Assembly: GCA_018064165.1 (NCBI GenBank)
Contig: JAGOZV010000001.1
Span: forward strand, 1 to 34,016
Source: Candidatus Saccharimonadota bacterium
GTDB lineage: Bacteria > Patescibacteriota > Saccharimonadia > Saccharimonadales > Saccharimonadaceae
Length of the DNA: 34,016 nt
Direction: 5' to 3'
The notes under the pieces were generated by a model. It made no database searches. It was not told where the DNA came from and saw nothing but the letters and a program-made list of their open reading frames with translations. Positions 15,617-23,017 of the stretch are shown here, one piece after another. Both the position numbers and the translations under genes were made by a program. Every line of letters begins with the position of its first letter. Position 1 is the first letter of the stretch.

Positions 15617-15693
15617 GCACCCGTAGCTCAGCTGGATAGAGCGTCGGCTTGCGGAGCCGAAGGCCATAGGTTCGAATCCTGTCGGGTGTACCA
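15617..15693 (+). tRNA. tRNA-Arg (anticodon GCG), integration target
   Basis: 77 nt with encoded CCA. Acceptor GCACCCG pairs with CGGGTGT (one G-T pair), D-arm GCTC/GAGC, anticodon stem TCGGC/GCCGA around the loop TTGCGGA, T-arm with GTTCGAAT. Anticodon positions 34-36 read GCG, so it decodes CGC and CGU. Most bacteria use ACG (inosine) here. Its last 10 nt (GGGTGTACCA) recur at 23649, and a serine recombinase gene enters it from the opposite strand. Confidence 0.92.
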
Positions 15694-17310
15694 TACTTGA
15701 ATTAGAGACGCTATTGCGTCTTTTTTCATCTGTTCTGGATAGGTTTGGACCTTCAAGAACTGCTTTTCAAGAGATGGATACTTTTCAACTAGTGGAGTTA
15801 GATATTCTATAGGCTCAAACAGTAGTACGCCATCTTTCAGTAATAGGTTTTGACCAATAATGCTCAAGACTTCTTTCTTTTTTAAGTCATTATCACTTTC
15901 GAAGTCATATTTAGCATATCGTGCGAAATTAAAGTACTTCTCTAGCAGTTGACGTTGACGCTTGTTTGAGTTCTCCTGGTCATCAAATTGACCCCTCAAT
16001 GTAATAAGCCTGTCTTCAAGCTCTTGCTTCTCGGATTTATAAAAAGTTTCGTCAATCATACCTTTATATAAAGCACGTTGTAGTTTGTTCACCTCAGCTT
16101 CTGTATTTTTAATAGCTTTCATCTGAGTCTCGATTACTTTTTCTTGCTTCTCTGCTTCATCTTCGTGGAACTCGTCTAAATACTCACAAGTCCATTTGAA
16201 GAAGTCTTCAATAATCGTATACTTGCTAATCTCATTTCGAATAGCTTTGGTTAAATCTTGTGGAGTTATCCTGCTAACGGTCATTGTCTGCGAGCATTCA
16301 GAGTACTTCTTTTTTCGAGTACAGTAACAGTATTCGTATGTATGTACGTTTCCATTCTTCTGTTTCTTGACTATTTTAGAATATGTAATCAGGCAACCGC
16401 ATTCTCCACACTTAACTAGACCACGATATGGGAATGGGTCATCTAGGGCTATCTTTTCTTCTGGTCGAGGCTGGTTTGCCCGACCTATCATTCCTTGCAC
16501 TTGTCGAAACTCCTCTGGTGTAATCATAGGCGAATGTTTACCTTCTGTGTGGTAGATTCCAGAGAAGCGAATAGCACCCATATAGAAAGGATTCTTAAAC
16601 ATTAAATACAGTCCAGATACTGACAGTGGTTTATTTCCAGATTTTTTACGTTTAGGAGTTTTAAGCCCCCACTCTTTATCAGCAATTCTTGCTATTTGAC
16701 TAACAGAGTATTGACCCGTAAGGGCGTAGTCCCACATTCTTCGCACTAGTGCATATCTAGCGTCATCAATGACGATTACATTGACATCACTGAACTCGCT
16801 TTCTTTCGCATTCTTGTAGCCTATTGGAACTCTGCCAGGATAATAGCCATTTTTAGCCCTTTGCGACATTCGGTCTTTTACAATTATTGATAAATCACGA
16901 CTAAACTGAGTATCTTGAGCTGCGTCTATGCTAAATATAAGGGCGTTATCTTCTGGAAGGTAGTTTTTATCCTTGGTAATAATAGCTTTAAGTTTGCCAT
17001 CAAACATTAGCTGCTGGATAACTCCACTCTCTTTTGGATTACGAGCTAAGCGATTAGATTTATAGGTAAGAATAGCGTTTATATTACCTTTTTCTATTTG
17101 TTCGATAAGCTCATCAAACTTTATCCGCTGGTCTGGTATCTTTGCAGATTTAGATTCCTTATATATCGCTTTTTTGACGATACGATATTCTCTTGCTTCT
17201 GCAATTTCGGTCATTGTTTCTAGTTGGTCATCTAGTGACGCAATTTGTTTGTCTTCGCTTTCGTTAGACTTTCTTGCGTAAAGTCCGTATTTCAGTTGTT
17301 CTAAGTTCAT
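15628..17310 (-). CDS. Large serine recombinase (integrase) reading into tRNA-Arg
   Basis: 560 residues from the ATG at 17310, which has AGGA 7 nt upstream and gives the family N-terminus (MNLEQLKYGLYARKSNESED) with catalytic Ser15. A further in-frame ATG at 17358 lacks such a site. Next come the resolvase segment YKSNRLARNPKE, the recombinase domain (NGYYPGRVPIGY onward), a zinc ribbon with CGECGC and a paired distal CSQ region, and a coiled coil (about 390-460). These enzymes cut both strands at a two-base core and integrate DNA directionally. The last codons lie in tRNA-Arg antisense (tail RQDSNLWPSAPQADALSS), so the present C-terminus is a product of integration. TATAAT at 17326-17331 (minus strand) is its likely promoter. 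Confidence 0.92.
   Translation of the reverse strand: MNLEQLKYGLYARKSNESEDKQIASLDDQLETMTEIAEAREYRIVKKAIYKESKSAKIPDQRIKFDELIEQIEKGNINAILTYKSNRLARNPKESGVIQQLMFDGKLKAIITKDKNYLPEDNALIFSIDAAQDTQFSRDLSIIVKDRMSQRAKNGYYPGRVPIGYKNAKESEFSDVNVIVIDDARYALVRRMWDYALTGQYSVSQIARIADKEWGLKTPKRKKSGNKPLSVSGLYLMFKNPFYMGAIRFSGIYHTEGKHSPMITPEEFRQVQGMIGRANQPRPEEKIALDDPFPYRGLVKCGECGCLITYSKIVKKQKNGNVHTYEYCYCTRKKKYSECSQTMTVSRITPQDLTKAIRNEISKYTIIEDFFKWTCEYLDEFHEDEAEKQEKVIETQMKAIKNTEAEVNKLQRALYKGMIDETFYKSEKQELEDRLITLRGQFDDQENSNKRQRQLLEKYFNFARYAKYDFESDNDLKKKEVLSIIGQNLLLKDGVLLFEPIEYLTPLVEKYPSLEKQFLKVQTYPEQMKKDAIASLIQVWYTRQDSNLWPSAPQADALSS
15684..15693 (+). repeat. attL core, 3' end of tRNA-Arg
   Basis: GGGTGTACCA, identical and in the same orientation as 23649-23658. 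It includes the end of the acceptor stem, the discriminator A and CCA, so integration leaves the tRNA intact. Confidence 0.75.
15706..15726 (+). terminator. Element-borne terminator behind tRNA-Arg
   Basis: AGACGC/GCGTCT stem (15706-15711 and 15716-15721) with loop TATT and a T-run. It lies inside the recombinase coding region on the other strand and would end tRNA-Arg transcription, replacing the displaced terminator at 23663. Confidence 0.75.
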
Positions 17311-17433
17311 AGTTTTCCTATCTATATTATATAACTTTATTAGTATTATGTTAAACAATTAGTTTATGTTTATAGAGGTGGTGGTCTACACTGTGGGATT
17401 AAGTGAGTGAAGCAAAAATGTATACACCTATAA

Positions 17434-18474
17434 CTAATCATTTTTTGCGGCACTCGGCTCGTCAGAGGGTAAATAGTATTTATAAGAATTACGCCCACCA
17501 GGTAGTACTCTTACCATCTCTGTACGAGCTAGCTCATCTAGGCAGTCGCTAATCTTTTTATCACCACCTTTGAACCCATCTGTCTTAATTTGTGCTACAA
17601 GCTGCCTTTTAGATAATCCAGGATATAACCCTACTGCTTCTACAATTTCTTTCAGCTGTTCATTGTGTCGGTCTGCTGACGACTTTCCTTCGCCTACATA
17701 TTCAAACTCTGTAGCATTCTCGTGAAACCTCAGTTCAAATGGGGCTGGCTCCCAAATATCTCTATTCTTGGTTTGTGTAAGTCTTACGAACTCGCTTTGA
17801 CCAACACGGTTTACTGCAATGTGACAATCTGCGGCAGCTAAAATGTCGGAAGAACCACGCATTTCCATTGCTGGATTGCTTTGCCCTGCGACACCTTTTC
17901 GGTTGTGGTGCAGAATCAATACTGCAAGTCCTGTATCCGCCAACTGCCTATAGCAGTCCATAAGCGTAGCCATATCACCAGAAGCGTTTTCATCAGCATT
18001 ATTGAAGCGGGTAAAGGAATCAAATATAACTAAGCCAATTTCTTTTTCTTTAGCTTCTTTTGCGATTGCGTCTACATATAAATGGTTCATCTTATAGCCA
18101 ATTCTGGAAGTAAAATGAATCTCTGTATTTTCAGAAGCTCCCATTTGTTTGAACCGCTTTTGTAGTCTCTGTCGTCCACTCTCTTCATCAATAACCATTA
18201 CCCCCATCTGTTTAGAAGGGAAATGTCCAAACACACTCTCACCCTGAGCAACTTTCACTGCCATCTCCATATATAGCCAAGTTTTGAAACTTCCAGGTGA
18301 GCCTGAGATGATTGTTACTCCCTCGGCTGGTATTAAGCCTTCTATAGCCCAAACTTCTGGCGGAAACTCCTCTAGCAACAAATCGCTCAATCGTTCAGTA
18401 GAGAGCCTTAGCTGGCCTGTCTGTGTACCTTTTTCCCAAAGCTCTTTGTATCGGTTGCGATTTGGAGAGGTCAT
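17434..18474 (-). CDS. RepA-like hexameric helicase/ATPase of the AAA_25 type
   Basis: 346 residues with a RecA-like core: Walker A GSPGSFKT (58-65), a DEESGRQRLQKR segment, Walker B LVIFDSFTRF (about 153-162) and LILHHNRKG (about 200), the usual sensor of RSF1010 RepA-type and phage-type helicases. A C-terminal winged-helix-like region (about 270-335) follows. Such proteins unwind DNA for plasmid or phage replication. Its ATG overlaps the stop of a 50-residue upstream gene (ATGA). Next to a serine recombinase it suggests that the element can replicate after excision. A repair ATPase role cannot be excluded. Confidence 0.8.
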   Translation of the reverse strand: MTSPNRNRYKELWEKGTQTGQLRLSTERLSDLLLEEFPPEVWAIEGLIPAEGVTIISGSPGSFKTWLYMEMAVKVAQGESVFGHFPSKQMGVMVIDEESGRQRLQKRFKQMGASENTEIHFTSRIGYKMNHLYVDAIAKEAKEKEIGLVIFDSFTRFNNADENASGDMATLMDCYRQLADTGLAVLILHHNRKGVAGQSNPAMEMRGSSDILAAADCHIAVNRVGQSEFVRLTQTKNRDIWEPAPFELRFHENATEFEYVGEGKSSADRHNEQLKEIVEAVGLYPGLSKRQLVAQIKTDGFKGGDKKISDCLDELARTEMVRVLPGGRNSYKYYLPSDEPSAAKND

Positions 18475-18623
18475 TTCCTAGCTCCATAATTCGGTTGTGT
18501 TAAGTAGACTAGGCGTATCAAAGCCATTCCATCTACGATTGCTTTTTGTTTACTTATCTTCTTGCCGAAGTTTTTCTTGTAGAGTACTTGAAACTCTTTT
18601 ATTTGCTTTTCTTTTAACTGCAT
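18471..18623 (-). CDS. Small basic protein coupled to the RepA-like gene
   Basis: 50 residues (start MQLKEKQIKEFQVLYKKNFG), rich in lysine in the first half, followed by a hydrophobic helix-like end (GMALIRLVYLTQP). AGGTGG sits about 8 nt before its ATG, and its TGA overlaps the ATG of the RepA-like gene by 4 bp, so the two are almost certainly translated together. I do not recognise the family. A regulatory or DNA-binding accessory role in replication is possible. It is short, but the ribosome site and coupling make it credible. Confidence 0.7.
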   Translation of the reverse strand: MQLKEKQIKEFQVLYKKNFGKKISKQKAIVDGMALIRLVYLTQPNYGARK

Positions 18624-19013
18624 ATTTTTACCACCTGTTACTCTAATTTTTGACGCACTTAACCAGCCCAGTCGTGGATTGAATCCAACTAAGTTAAGGC
18701 AATTAGAATAGAATGCTTACAAAGTTATTCGTAAACGATTACTAATTATTATTTGTGACTGTTTTACTTCTTCTCTATATCTTTAAGATGTTTCTCCCTT
18801 TGTTTATTGGTTTTCTGTCGTTAGCTTTTCTTATGTGACTGCTGTTGAATCGTATATGTATGGTGATTCGTTAGTCGCTTGCTGAAAAACTAAGTTCCAC
18901 TATAGGGAGGGGGCTGTTAGGACTTAGCAATAACTTGTTAGGATATGTTAGTAACAGATGTAAAAAACGAAAAAACCGCCGTATTACGGGCGGTATGTTC
19001 AAGTTCAGTTATA
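18624..19013. other. Non-coding stretch inside the element
   Basis: 390 bp without a convincing gene. The right end holds a terminator for the leftward gene at 19014. At 18914-18955 there are two adjacent 21-bp imperfect repeats sharing TGTTAGGA (18915-18922 and 18936-18943) and TAAC ends. A G-run (GGGAGGGGG) lies just before them. It must also contain the promoter of the small gene and the RepA-like gene. A replication origin here is possible but only suggested by position. Confidence 0.4.
18970..18994 (-). terminator. Terminator of the leftward membrane-protein gene
   Basis: ACCGCC/GGCGGT stem (18975-18980 and 18989-18994), 8-nt loop, and a T-run on the minus strand. Confidence 0.85.
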
Positions 19014-19520
19014 TTAGTTTCGAGTGATTCTCAGACGATATTCGTCATTAACGGAAGTTCGTTCTTTACTGCGTTTGAATAAATCAGTTTTTAATCCAAG
19101 CTTCCTACCTTTATCATTTAAGCGTCGAACAGCTTGTTCTACGCCTCTTCGGGATTCTTTAAGTTTTGCAAGAGATACGGCATTATCTCTAGCTTCAAAC
19201 ACTGCATAGTCGTCAATATATTTATTAGGAGAGTTGAATGTTATTTTACATACATAGTGTTCAAGAGATTTTGGTTCAATTCTTATTTTATTATCGCCTG
19301 AATGGAGTTCGGTTTCTTTCAGGTCATACCAAATAGAGTTCTTCAAGAGAGACTTTGCGGCTATGTTATTCTTCCTTTTCTTATAAAGGATTGGTGCAAA
19401 ATACCAAACCGCCATACCTAAAGCCATAAGGAAAAGAATTGCGTACACTACAAGAAAGATATTATTAAACTCAGGGTCTACTTCTATCTGCGGTGTATTG
19501 AATGCAAAGTATTTATTCAT
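19014..19520 (-). CDS. Unknown membrane-anchored protein of the element
   Basis: 168 residues. A single strong membrane helix (about 22-47, VVYAILFLMALGMAVWYFAPILY) is followed by a basic stretch (KKRKNN) and a soluble cytoplasmic domain of mixed alpha/beta character. That domain ends in a very basic tail (KLGLKTDLFKRSKERT). I do not recognise a family. It is alone on its transcript: a terminator follows and a divergent gene starts 122 bp away. Its position between replication and regulatory genes gives no clear hint of role. Confidence 0.6.
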   Translation of the reverse strand: MNKYFAFNTPQIEVDPEFNNIFLVVYAILFLMALGMAVWYFAPILYKKRKNNIAAKSLLKNSIWYDLKETELHSGDNKIRIEPKSLEHYVCKITFNSPNKYIDDYAVFEARDNAVSLAKLKESRRGVEQAVRRLNDKGRKLGLKTDLFKRSKERTSVNDEYRLRITRN

Positions 19521-19642
19521 AGCTATTTATATTGTAAGCGATTTGGATATTCTGACGGTGATTTCGTTATATGTAAGAAATTGAAAAAGCTATTCTCTCT
19601 ATAATAAGAGTAGAGATAAAACAAATATAAACAGGAGTTTTT

Positions 19643-19966
19643 ATGGTTAATAAAAAACCAATAGGTAGACCACAAAAAGTTAATTATCAGATTATAAGTA
19701 AATTGGAGGACTCATTGCAGTACGGGTCTACTATTTCAGAAGCTTGTTACTACGCTGGAATTAGTAGGGATACATTTTACCGTTACTTCCGTGAAGATAG
19801 AATCTTTGCTGAAAAAATGGAACTTGCACGAAATAAGCTGCTAACAATCGCTAAATCAAATGTTAGTAGAGCGATAATAGAAGGTGATTATGAGAGCAGT
19901 TTATGGCTATTAGAAAAGGTCGTTACTCCCTCTCTAGCTATTGCTGACGAAGTGCCGAGGGTATAA
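19643..19966 (+). CDS. Small helix-turn-helix protein, terminase-small-subunit-like
   Basis: 107 residues with a homeodomain-like HTH (TISEACYYAGISRDTFYRYFRED, about residues 30-52), preceded by a basic GRPQK motif. A helical C-terminus (KLLTIAKSNVSRAIIEGDYESSLWLLE) follows. The layout resembles short DNA-recognition subunits of phage terminases and related HTH proteins. No large terminase is present in the window, so a packaging role is doubtful; site-specific regulation of element genes fits as well. AGGAG precedes the ATG, TATAAT lies at 19600-19605, and the next gene starts 3 nt after the stop. Confidence 0.6.
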   Translation: MVNKKPIGRPQKVNYQIISKLEDSLQYGSTISEACYYAGISRDTFYRYFREDRIFAEKMELARNKLLTIAKSNVSRAIIEGDYESSLWLLEKVVTPSLAIADEVPRV

Positions 19967-19969
19967 ATA

Positions 19970-20461
19970 ATGGAAGAGTACGAGTTTTTCTATGCCGATA
20001 TTGAAGCAGATTCGATATTTCTAAGTAGGTATAACGTAGGAGATTTTATACACGCTAATAATGGCGTAGTAGCTTCTAGGCTCAAGGGAGGTTTACTGAC
20101 GAACTGTAATGTACGATTCTCCTTCGTGCCTCACCCACAAGGATTTTTAGGTTACAGAGTTGAAGATGAAGATTGGAAAAATCAACAACTATTTATTTTT
20201 GACAAAGACTGGCGTTTCAAAGTTGAAGACAGGTTCTTTTACGATGGCGTTTTTCAAATCTTAATGTCGCATATAGATTGGGAGGACTTTGGTGAGAAAA
20301 AAATTATCGAAGCTGCTAGAAAAGACTTCAAGAAGCTTTATAAACAACCGCCTGTAGATGTTCTAAATAATGTGGAATGGAAGCGAAGAGTTAGGAAAGT
20401 TCCTGGTGTTGATGGGAAGAACAGTCCCTACAAAGGTTTTCTGACAATGTATTGGAAATAG
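19970..20461 (+). CDS. Unknown soluble protein, partner of the HTH gene
   Basis: 163 residues, acidic at the start (MEEYEFFYADIEADSIF), rich in aromatic residues and without membrane helices. It contains LLTNCNVRFSFVPHPQG and a C-terminal basic part (WKRRVRKVPGVDGKNSPYK). I do not recognise it. It begins 3 nt after the HTH gene and must be cotranscribed, so the pair may act together. The codon pattern and uninterrupted frame support a real gene. Confidence 0.6.
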   Translation: MEEYEFFYADIEADSIFLSRYNVGDFIHANNGVVASRLKGGLLTNCNVRFSFVPHPQGFLGYRVEDEDWKNQQLFIFDKDWRFKVEDRFFYDGVFQILMSHIDWEDFGEKKIIEAARKDFKKLYKQPPVDVLNNVEWKRRVRKVPGVDGKNSPYKGFLTMYWK

Positions 20462-20508
20462 CCTATGTAACGTCACTGATAATTATTATTTGACTGTCAG
20501 ATTAACAG

Positions 20509-20727
20509 CTAAATATCTTTAAATAAGTCTGCTATATCTACTTTCAATGAGCTTGCAATCTTATTTAATGTACCGAGTCTAGCCCACCGCTTACCAGTTT
20601 CGATATATGCAATTGCAACAACACTCATTCCAATACTTTCCGCAAGCCGTTGCTGTGTTAAGCCTTTACTCTTCCGTACCAATGCTACACGCTTGCCAAA
20701 TGTTTTCATCAATTCGTTTTCATTCAT
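20509..20727 (-). CDS. XRE-family transcriptional regulator
   Basis: 72 residues: a single Cro/cI-type HTH (GKRVALVRKSKGLTQQRLAE, then SIGMSVVAIAYIETGKR and LNKIASSLKVDIADLF). Such minimal repressors commonly control excision and replication of mobile elements. It is transcribed toward the unknown gene at 20461. A 41-bp palindrome lies 14 bp ahead of its start and is the best candidate operator. Confidence 0.88.
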   Translation of the reverse strand: MNENELMKTFGKRVALVRKSKGLTQQRLAESIGMSVVAIAYIETGKRWARLGTLNKIASSLKVDIADLFKDI

Positions 20728-20740
20728 ATCATAAGCGTAA

Positions 20741-20781
20741 AATAATAAACAGATAGTTACATAAACTAGCTGTTTATTATT
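20741..20781. promoter_or_regulatory. Large palindrome, probable XRE operator
   Basis: AATAATAAACAG (20741-20752) and CTGTTTATTATT (20770-20781) are perfect 12-bp arms. Within the 17-bp spacer, TAGTT and AACTA form a second inverted pair around ACATA. In all, 17 of 18 arm positions are complementary. It lies between the XRE start and the rightward gene at 20923, so it could control both. Confidence 0.55.
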
Positions 20782-20922
20782 ACTTAATTAACGGGGGTTG
20801 TACTGTTATATAAAAAGTATTGATAAATAGTTAATGGTGTTTGCCCGCTAACAAATATATAGGTATTGATGTTGTATAGTAAACGTAAATGATTAATTCA
20901 AAATGAAATTAGGAGCTTAGAA

Positions 20923-21567
20923 ATGTCATTCTTCGACAAGGTTAAAGATGCAAGTGATAAAGCTGGTAAATCAATTCAGAAGAGCTATCAAGAGCAACAG
21001 CAGAAGTCAGCCGAACTAAAGGATATTAGAGGGGCTAAACTAGACGCTCTAGCTGTGGAGTATATGGGTGGATACGGTGATGGTCGTAAAGCGAATGGCA
21101 TTATTACTTTTTACCAAAACCAAACAGAGTTCAGTGCTGTTATGAGTACAAAGTTCACTATACCTAATTCTCAAATCAAAGACATTCTTGTAGAAGGTAA
21201 AGATGAAGTTAATAGGCGTGTTACCGTAACCCGACTTATTGCAGTTGGTATATTTGCTTTTGCACTCAAGAAGAAGAGCAAAGACCAAGAATCGTATATC
21301 ACGCTTGAACTTATTGATGGTCAAGAAGTTATTTTATTCGTGGAAAATAAAGCACCTATGGCTTTGAGAGCTAAATTAGCTAAGGTTATCTCGTCTGTTA
21401 AACAAGTTAGTGCATCACACCAAGTAGTCTCTGCTCAGCCGCAACCACGAGTAAGCATAGCTGATGAACTCGGTAAACTCGCTAACCTCAAAGAACAAGG
21501 TATATTGACCCAAGCTGAGTTTGATACAGAAAAAGCTAAAGTACTTAACGGTAGGACGTCTATATGA
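20923..21567 (+). CDS. PH-like domain protein with C-terminal SHOCT domain
   Basis: 214 residues. An N-terminal charged, Gln-rich helix (1-45) is followed by a beta-rich domain (about 48-160) resembling bacterial PH domains. The C-terminal 30 residues form a SHOCT domain (IADELGKLANLKEQGILTQ, then AEFDTEKAKVL), a short module thought to mediate assembly or DNA contacts. A hydrophobic patch near residue 106 (LIAVGIFAFAL) is too short to be a sure membrane span. RBS TAGGAG precedes the ATG. The next gene overlaps its stop by 4 bp, indicating a two-gene operon with a membrane protein. Confidence 0.7.
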   Translation: MSFFDKVKDASDKAGKSIQKSYQEQQQKSAELKDIRGAKLDALAVEYMGGYGDGRKANGIITFYQNQTEFSAVMSTKFTIPNSQIKDILVEGKDEVNRRVTVTRLIAVGIFAFALKKKSKDQESYITLELIDGQEVILFVENKAPMALRAKLAKVISSVKQVSASHQVVSAQPQPRVSIADELGKLANLKEQGILTQAEFDTEKAKVLNGRTSI

Positions 21568-22058
21568 CCCAACAAAATCAAAAGAAAGAAATGTCTAAAG
21601 GTATTTATTTCTTAATGTTGATTCCAATCCTTATGTTTGGAGTTCTAGGTGGACTTATTGGATTTATGGGTGACAATCCCGACCCCCTATCAGGATTTTT
21701 ATGGGGAGCGGGTATTGGGCTTGCAGTATGTGTCATAACATTCATCGGAATGTACGGATGGGAGTGGATTAAAAAGGAAGTTGAAAAAGGACGATTGCTA
21801 CCGTTCATTATAATTGGCGTTATTGCTGCCGTTGTAGTCAGTGCATACTTGGGAATGAGTTTAGGCAGACCTTCTTGTGTGGAGTCGGATACAGATAATA
21901 GGGGCAGTAGCTGTGTCGAATATGCAGACGATGGCTACGAAGCTACCGGCGACCAGAAATGGGATAAGTTTTGGAGTACCCTGCCTATTACTGTTATCAT
22001 CGCTTCTCTAATTGCTGTTATCGTTCGCAATCAGATGGAAAAAGATAAGAAAAAATAA
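21564..22058 (+). CDS. Unknown membrane protein of the element
   Basis: 164 residues with about four membrane helices (12-32, 43-63, 79-99 and 138-156) and a Cys-containing loop between the third and fourth (PSCVESDTDNRGSSCVEY). It starts within the stop of the SHOCT gene (ATGA), so they are translated together. Two cysteines in what may be an external loop could pair. I do not recognise a family; partnership with the PH/SHOCT protein is inferred from the overlap. Confidence 0.6.
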   Translation: MTQQNQKKEMSKGIYFLMLIPILMFGVLGGLIGFMGDNPDPLSGFLWGAGIGLAVCVITFIGMYGWEWIKKEVEKGRLLPFIIIGVIAAVVVSAYLGMSLGRPSCVESDTDNRGSSCVEYADDGYEATGDQKWDKFWSTLPITVIIASLIAVIVRNQMEKDKKK

Positions 22059-22106
22059 AATCTTAAAAGATTCTTATGGATACTCAACGACTATTTAGAG
22101 AGACAA

Positions 22107-22292
22107 TTGTTCGAGCAATACCACCCTATCGCTAACACAATCTTTCCTAACGGAACTTACTATGGAAGAAGTGTATTGGGGAACGAAGGAGAATCCATTT
22201 CAGTCTCTGAATGGAACCCTGATATGGTTACTGTCAAAATACATAAGGGTGAATTCAATGGATTCTCGGACGGCAAGGCTCACTTTCGTTAA
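22107..22292 (+). CDS. Possible short protein or remnant after the membrane gene
   Basis: An open frame of 61 residues starting at a TTG, reading FEQYHPIANTIFPNGTYYG, then NEGESISVSEWNPDMVTVKI. The composition looks protein-like, with strand-like stretches. No good ribosome site or ATG is present. The same frame is open all the way back to the TAA of the previous gene (22056-22058), so it may be a decayed end of a longer protein or a separate small gene. An overlapping frame starting at 22162 looks less likely. Confidence 0.3.
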   Translation: MFEQYHPIANTIFPNGTYYGRSVLGNEGESISVSEWNPDMVTVKIHKGEFNGFSDGKAHFR

Positions 22293-22343
22293 GTATATAA
22301 ATTGTATATATCTACACTATAAATTGTCTATTTTCTATCCAAC

Positions 22344-22670
22344 CTAATGCGTAGCGCCACTACCTAGTTCAATCATAAGCACACCTCCAATTACAACGGC
22401 AATACCAATGGACATAACTAACGTCAGATGTTCTTTGAATAGTAGTTTGCTAAAAATCGCAGTAAGAGCAACTCCTGACGCTGCCCATATACCGTAAGCG
22501 ACACCGAGGGCCATACCGCTAGAAAGTGTAAAAATCAGCATTGTAAAGGCAATAGTATATCCAACCGCAACAGCTACCCACCATCGACGCTTGCCTGAGC
22601 TTGCCATCCGTAATGAAAGTGCTCCTGATACCTCGGCAATAATTGCACCGATAAGAAATAACCAACCCAT
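22344..22670 (-). CDS. SMR-family multidrug efflux protein, subunit B
   Basis: 108 residues and four membrane helices (about 3-22, 30-50, 57-79 and 84-103). The essential membrane glutamate is Glu13 (LIGAIIAEVSGALSLRMA), and the family core GMALGVAYGIWAASGVALTA is present. SMR proteins exchange protons for cationic drugs such as quaternary ammonium compounds. Its start overlaps the stop of the sister SMR gene by 1 bp (TAATG). Two different SMR genes side by side usually form an obligate heterodimer (EbrAB/YkkCD type). Confidence 0.92.
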   Translation of the reverse strand: MGWLFLIGAIIAEVSGALSLRMASSGKRRWWVAVAVGYTIAFTMLIFTLSSGMALGVAYGIWAASGVALTAIFSKLLFKEHLTLVMSIGIAVVIGGVLMIELGSGATH

Positions 22671-23017
22671 TATACGTTTCCTTTCTCTTTTCTAGTTGCA
22701 GCCTGTGAACCTAATTCAATCATTAGTACGCCAGCAATAATTACTACAATCCCTAGTACCATAATCGAGGTTAAAGGTTCGTTAAAAATCAAATGTGATA
22801 GGAACGCAGTCATTGCTACACCACAAGCACCCCATATCCCATAAGCTACCCCTAGAGCCATACCTGATTTAAGTGCTTTTGTTAAAAACACAAAAGCTAA
22901 TACATAACCTATCAATACCACTATATAGAAAATTGAATTATCCATCCCTGCCTTCAATGAAAGTGTAGCTACTACTTCCGAAATGATAGCTCCGACTAGA
23001 AATATCCATTGTTTCAT
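22670..23017 (-). CDS. SMR-family multidrug efflux protein, subunit A
   Basis: 115 residues, four membrane helices, essential Glu14 (FLVGAIISEVVATLSLKA) and core GMALGVAYGIWGACGVAMTA. It has a longer, basic C-terminal tail (GSQAATRKEKGNV) than its sister. It is placed between the TetR gene and the second SMR gene, each junction a 1-bp TAATG overlap. The charge difference between the tails and loops fits the opposite membrane orientations needed for a heterodimer. Substrates cannot be told from sequence. Confidence 0.92.
   Translation of the reverse strand: MKQWIFLVGAIISEVVATLSLKAGMDNSIFYIVVLIGYVLAFVFLTKALKSGMALGVAYGIWGACGVAMTAFLSHLIFNEPLTSIMVLGIVVIIAGVLMIELGSQAATRKEKGNV

Noticed and set aside
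18744..20492. AATTATTATTTG shared by 18744-18755 and 20481-20492
   Set aside because: A 12-bp A/T-only-like match is expected by chance in DNA this AT-rich.
22162..22347. A 61-residue rightward frame overlapping the 22107 frame
   Set aside because: Its end resembles translated non-coding AT-rich DNA (INCIYLHYKLSIFYPT), and the other frame looks more protein-like.
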